NCBI GenBank assembly: GCA_004154925.1
Contig: QJNS01000700.1
Coordinates: forward strand, 147,522-211,521
Direction of reading: 5' to 3'
Length of the DNA: 64,000 nt
DNA from: Monosporascus cannonballus
Lineage: Eukaryota > Ascomycota > Sordariomycetes > Xylariales
The notes under the pieces were generated by a model, which was not told where the DNA came from, did no database searches, and saw only the letters and a list, made by a program, of their open reading frames with translations. Position numbers and translations under genes: made by a program. Positions 60,073 through 64,000 of this stretch are shown here, piece by piece. Each line of letters starts with the position of its first letter. Position 1 is the first letter of the stretch.

Positions 60073-60844
60073 ATCCATGGGCGCACATGTTACATGGGCC
60101 GGATTTTATATGGCGTTTGGGTGGGCTAATACCATGCTAGAAAGGACTAACTTAGGTTTCGATTACACTTAGCTTCGATTTGGAGGCGCCACACTTATCA
60201 ATAGACTGCCACGAGACTACAAAACAATATGGACGCGCGGTCTCTTCGAATTGCCGTCTTCACCTAGACCCTGAACGTGACCCAACTCTGTGGAGCTGTT
60301 GGTCGCTGTTCCGTTACTATTCTCGATCTGGTCGTGTTTGACCCAGTATTTGCGGACAAGACCGTGCTACGCCACAATGGATGTCGTTATTCACCCGGCC
60401 TTGCCCGCCATAACCAAGCTCCGAAAGTGCCGGGGCCCTTGAATCACTTTACAACCAACACGAAGGTATAAATCAATACTGGTTCTCTGTGTCGATGCAT
60501 TTAAAGATTTCAACCATGGTGTGATTTTAATAATTAGACTTCTTCCTCCCTTGAGCAATCTTCCCATCAGTCCTCATAGCGACCATATCGTTTCGTTCAT
60601 TCGTTACTTGGCCATTCGCTCGTTTTCTTCAGTTCCGCACGCCTTTAAGGGACACCCATTTGCAGACTATTTAGCATTTCTATTATATAATTTCGCAACT
60701 TGGCTCAGCTCCCGACCGTCGCTTGGTCCGGCGGAGAAAGCGACCCGAAGCGAACGCGAGGTCACGCAACCTGGAAGACAAAGCCCGACAAGCTTTGACA
60801 TTCAATTTCGGGGATACAACCTTCAACTCGCCCCCTTGTCCACC
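60073..60844. promoter_or_regulatory. Intergenic and IPK1 leader
   Basis: No independent gene. The IPK1 frame is open upstream to about 60,521 but has no earlier ATG in a good context, so this part is read as promoter and 5' leader. Confidence 0.5.
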
Positions 60845-61981
60845 ATGGAGGCCATATGGGAAAAGTTGTCCCGACCGCTCCCGGCCTCCGGCTCGGACGC
60901 GGAATCCATCATCACGCCAGAGATGCGCCAACGGCTTGTCGACGCGCTCGACAAGTACGACTTCGAGTACGTCGCCGAGGGCCGGGCCAATGTTGTCTTC
61001 GGCATAAGGGACCCACCAGGGGAGGGCGACCACCCCACAGTCCCCAGGGGCCAGTTCGGGGCGACGCTGCTGCGCGTGCCCAAGGCCACGCCTGGCGTCA
61101 CGCCCTGCGGCTATAAGACTCTGCAGCGCTTCCACGAGGACCTCGTCGAGCGCCGCGTCGGCCGCGAGCACCTCGTCCCGCAGGTCCTCGTCGCCATCTC
61201 ACGGGGCCTCGCCGAGCGCCTCAACGCCGCGCGCACCAACGCCAACGGGGGCCGCGGCCGCGGCCGTAAGAAGGATGGTGGCGGTGACGGCCACGACGGC
61301 GACGGCGACGGCAACGACAGCAGAAGCGTCATCCGCCCCGGCGCCGCCATGCTCATCCAGGACATGGGGCCCGCGCCGGGCTACCGCGCCTTCGAGTTCA
61401 AGCCCAAGTGGCTCGCGCAGTCGCCGCTGGCGCCGCCGGGGGCCGCGCGCTGCCGCACGTGCGCGCGCGAGGCGTTCCGCAACAGCCAGAAGCTAAAGAA
61501 GGATCCAGCGGTCGAGGTCCCGCCCCCCACGTGCCCGCTCGGCCTCGTACACGACGACCCCGCCGTGGTCGCGGCCCCCGTCGAGCGCCTGGTGCCGGCG
61601 GACTGGTCACGGCGCGACCGCGAGCGCCTCGCGGCGGCGCTGCGGGCCCCCGGCAGCAACGTGCTCGACCGCCTCCGCGACCTCCAGGTCGAGGGCGACG
61701 CGCCCCCGGGGCAAGCGCTGTTCGACAGCCCCGGGGACCCGGGCTTCGGGCTCGCCATGACGCTGCGCGACTGCTCGTGCTTCGTGCGGCTGCCCGTGGA
61801 CGAGGATGACGACGCCCCCGTCGTCATCAAACTCGCCGACGTCGACAAGAAGAACTGGCAGGAGAAGCAGACGTACGGGCAGGAGTCGCACCGGCGCCTC
61901 GTCGACCAGGGCTTCTACGGGGGAAAGGAGGACCCGCCTATGGAGACGCATTGCGTGCTCGGTTCAAATCGCCATACCTGA
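60845..61981 (+). CDS. IPK1: Inositol-pentakisphosphate 2-kinase
   Basis: Phosphorylates inositol 1,3,4,5,6-pentakisphosphate at position 2 to make phytate (InsP6), which supports mRNA export and nuclear signalling. Single exon, 378 residues from ATG 60,845 (context CCACCATGG, chosen over the open extension upstream). Family motifs: 'EGRANVVF' (residues 45-52, nucleotide site), 'QDMGPAPG', 'FEFKPKWLAQSP' (183-194, the E-x-KPK box), 'CRTCAREA' (203-210), 'MTLRDCSCFVR' (305-315) and 'IKLADVDKKNW' (329-338). A Gly/Asp/Lys-rich low-complexity insert occupies about residues 135-160. The very end ('VLGSNRHT') lacks family resemblance, so the last few codons could be altered or a short 3' exon missed. 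Strongly GC-rich codon use, opposite to the RIP blocks. Confidence 0.92.
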   Translation: MEAIWEKLSRPLPASGSDAESIITPEMRQRLVDALDKYDFEYVAEGRANVVFGIRDPPGEGDHPTVPRGQFGATLLRVPKATPGVTPCGYKTLQRFHEDLVERRVGREHLVPQVLVAISRGLAERLNAARTNANGGRGRGRKKDGGGDGHDGDGDGNDSRSVIRPGAAMLIQDMGPAPGYRAFEFKPKWLAQSPLAPPGAARCRTCAREAFRNSQKLKKDPAVEVPPPTCPLGLVHDDPAVVAAPVERLVPADWSRRDRERLAAALRAPGSNVLDRLRDLQVEGDAPPGQALFDSPGDPGFGLAMTLRDCSCFVRLPVDEDDDAPVVIKLADVDKKNWQEKQTYGQESHRRLVDQGFYGGKEDPPMETHCVLGSNRHT

Positions 61982-63415
61982 TATACCGCTGCAAAAAAAA
62001 AATTTTTCTTCCGGTAAATTTTTTTTCTCGTCCATGCAGTTCGTGCACAACGGTCACCTTAATGTCTCTTATGCGTTACACGAGCTGAAATATCCGGGCA
62101 TAGGCACCGCCAGGGGGTAGGATGCGCTTAATGATAGTACATGGGTGGTATGGGGTCTTTGAATAGTAGAAATACATGTAACCACTGCTCCATATGATGT
62201 ATATAGTAATGTATAGTAGTTACCTAACTAGTGATGTGACAAAAGTCTATGCTCTACGTCTTAAACCTGACTAACGATTTTGGCTTTATATCTGCCTTTT
62301 CTAGATGTCCCACCTCGAGGGGCAACACTATATTCTTTTACATATAAGCTGGTGTGCTTAAACGCGTACAGCCTCCATACCCAATTATTCTTCGAGAAAT
62401 TCGAATCGCGATGATGGGATACCTACGGTTCTTTAGGGGAACTACCCCGAAATGAAGGCACCTTAGACAAAGAGGTCGCCGGGTAACAATTCCTAAGTCA
62501 TCCGGGAGGTTACAACAGTCCGCATGAACTATCGACCCTCTTCCAAAACGCAGGTGGAAGATGGGGGATTACAGGAATCGGCCAAAGCCGGGAGAGACGG
62601 CCTGTCTAGGTTATCTCACCTGGGCCTTCTTTATATGGATGCCTGCAATCTCATGCTCTGTTTCCCCCATCCTCCACATTTCGGCTATAGTCGCCAATGT
62701 TATCATCTGCTGCTCCAGACCAACGGTCGGCTCTCGGCGTGTTTCTCTCTGTTGGGCTCCACTTCCTACCTGGTTCATCATTAAAAGGAATGGAGTGGTG
62801 GGAGGGGAAATGATTTTTCTGTTTATGCCCGCCAAGTCTCCTGTCTCACTGGACATCCCAGTCAATACCGGTTAAGATCCACATCTGTTTTATGTAATTG
62901 TACAAAAAAAAACCCCACAATTCTCGACGTGCTTCTACTTCCTGGTAGAGCTTCCAAGCACTGAAAACCATGCTGCATAGCGTCATCCCACACATCACAC
63001 CACACACGATCCCTCCTTACTGCCCGAAGAAAAATAATTAACTCCGGCCGGTCCCTTCGCACACACCGCACCATTAAAACTATCATTCAACTACCACCAC
63101 CACCCCGCCGGATACCACACCACAGCTACCACCAACTTTGTGAAGCTGCCTATCTTCAGGATCGATAGCCACTTAGCTACAGGAATTACCTTCTCTCTGA
63201 TGCAAAGTTTAGCAGCCCTAAAGGCTACCGACTGTGTGTGCCTATAGCTAGAACCGGCGTCAACGATTCTCATCAACCAAACGCACGCACCCTCCTCCAT
63301 CAAGCCAATCTCTTTCGGCCCCCCGCCAGCCCGCCCCGCCTGCACCCGCCGTGGCCCGGCTCTCGATCCGAGTCATACGAATAGAAACGATGTATCCGTG
63401 AAGCCTATTTCAACA
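61982..63415. other. Intergenic between IPK1 and MDM34
   Basis: About 1.4 kb. It starts with an A10/T-rich palindromic stretch (about 61,993-62,025). Frames at 62,524-62,875 on both strands have no recognisable domain. The C/A-rich stretch at about 63,080-63,400 fits the MDM34 promoter and leader. Confidence 0.5.
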
Positions 63416-63682
63416 ATGGCCTTCAACTTCAACTGGTCGCCGCTGACGGCCGACGCCGAGTTCTACGCTCGGGCCCGCGACCTGCTAACGACCGCCCTCA
63501 ACAAGTCGCCGAAGCCCCCCATCATCGTCGATGACATTCTCGTTACCGAGTTCAACCTGGGCTCCGTCCCGCCCGAGCTCGAGATCCTCGAGATAGGAGA
63601 CCTTGCTGAGGATAGGTTTCGCGGCATCTTCAAGATGTCCTACTCCGGCGATGCCTACCTCACGCTTAGGACAAGGGTGCAG
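63416..63682 (+). CDS. MDM34: MDM34, first exon only (ERMES complex subunit)
   Basis: 89 codons from ATG 63,416 to a GTATGT donor at 63,683, phase 0. The sequence '[10 protein letters not shown]', '[18 protein letters not shown]', '[19 protein letters not shown]' and '[17 protein letters not shown]' is the conserved N-terminal SMP domain of Mdm34, a mitochondrial outer-membrane subunit of the ER-mitochondria encounter structure that passes lipids with Mmm1, Mdm10 and Mdm12. In relatives the next residues are ANPLNTYL. I do not find them in the remaining 230 bp before the G run, so the rest is outside the window or lost at an assembly fault. An in-frame ATG 18 bp upstream is less likely, because the conserved protein starts at MAFNFNWS. 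Confidence 0.92.
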
Positions 63683-63912
63683 GTATGTGCGGTCTCTATT
63701 ATACATGAGTTTCCGAAGAGAAGGCAAGGAGCTATAGGCGATGTGGTCTGCCCACTTTATACGTTGTGTCTATCGAGTTGATGCCTACGTCGGTGGGCTC
63801 TTGCACCACCGAAAATTGGGTTTCCAACTGGGCCGGGGATTTCTGCGTCGCCAGTTGTCCTGGTATCGGCGGGAGAGCGAGTGCTCATAGGACTCCTCCA
63901 TTGACTCAGCGT
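63683..63912 (+). other. Unfinished MDM34 intron or foreign sequence
   Basis: Starts with a good donor but no acceptor followed by MDM34 coding sequence is found. It is long for an intron in this genome (others here are 50-141 bp). Confidence 0.4.

Positions 63913-64000
<88 letters not shown>
63913..64000 (+). repeat. Poly-G run of 88 bases to the window end
   Basis: Uninterrupted G from 63,913 to the last base. No natural element in this window resembles it. A contig-end or base-calling artefact is the likely cause. Confidence 0.9.

Noticed and set aside
60521..60844. Upstream extension of the IPK1 frame
   Set aside because: No ATG in good context, and no family similarity before residue 1 at 60,845; read as leader.

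Overview
This window looks like part of a filamentous ascomycete genome (Pezizomycotina). The evidence is short GT-AG introns of 50-141 bp with CTRAC/CTAAY branch sites, fungal gene families (MDM34, IPK1, an equilibrative nucleoside transporter, a PDR-type ABC transporter, a Kex2-processed cysteine-rich secreted protein), and transposons showing strong C-to-T/G-to-A decay typical of repeat-induced point mutation (RIP). I cannot name the species.

The window is bipartite. AT-rich, gene-free RIP blocks occupy about 1-17,000 and 35,050-53,850. Two gene-bearing segments of ordinary composition lie at about 18,950-34,900 and 53,850-64,000. The first AT block holds four copies of one LTR family in alternating orientation (501+, 6,925-, 11,524+, 13,430-13,727-), a reverse-transcriptase fossil whose catalytic Asp-Asp now reads Asn-Asn, a 513-bp TRIM-like element, and an internally deleted Ty3/gypsy element. 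That element's 3' LTR is split by a Tc1/mariner element, and a younger solo LTR sits at the mariner edge. The second AT block holds a full-length RIP-decayed chromovirus (36,738-43,401) and a mariner relic (about 52,740-53,819).

The left gene island carries a pseudogene of a berberine-bridge-type FAD oxidoreductase (20,044-20,744, minus), an intact two-exon fungal multi-spanning membrane protein (21,601-22,749), a two-exon 12-cysteine secreted protein resembling fungal effectors (25,271-25,680), and a broken PDR-type ABC transporter (29,959-34,761, minus). The ABC gene carries stop codons, several of them readable as CAG-to-TAG, and frameshifts at several points, two of them at G/C homopolymers.

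The right island is a run of plus-strand genes: aldehyde dehydrogenase (one apparent frameshift), FUN26-like nucleoside transporter, IPK1 (inositol pentakisphosphate 2-kinase) and the first exon of MDM34 (ERMES subunit). They are functionally unrelated. MDM34 is not completed in the window, which ends in an 88-base run of G that is probably an assembly or sequencing artefact.

The picture is a two-speed genome: RIP-decayed transposon blocks flanking an accessory island with a candidate effector and damaged detoxification/secondary-metabolism-type genes, next to a housekeeping segment. I found no CRISPR array, rRNA or convincing tRNA, and no clearly new multi-gene system. The most informative structures are the nested transposon stack, the TRIM-like element and the pattern of damage in genes next to RIP blocks.
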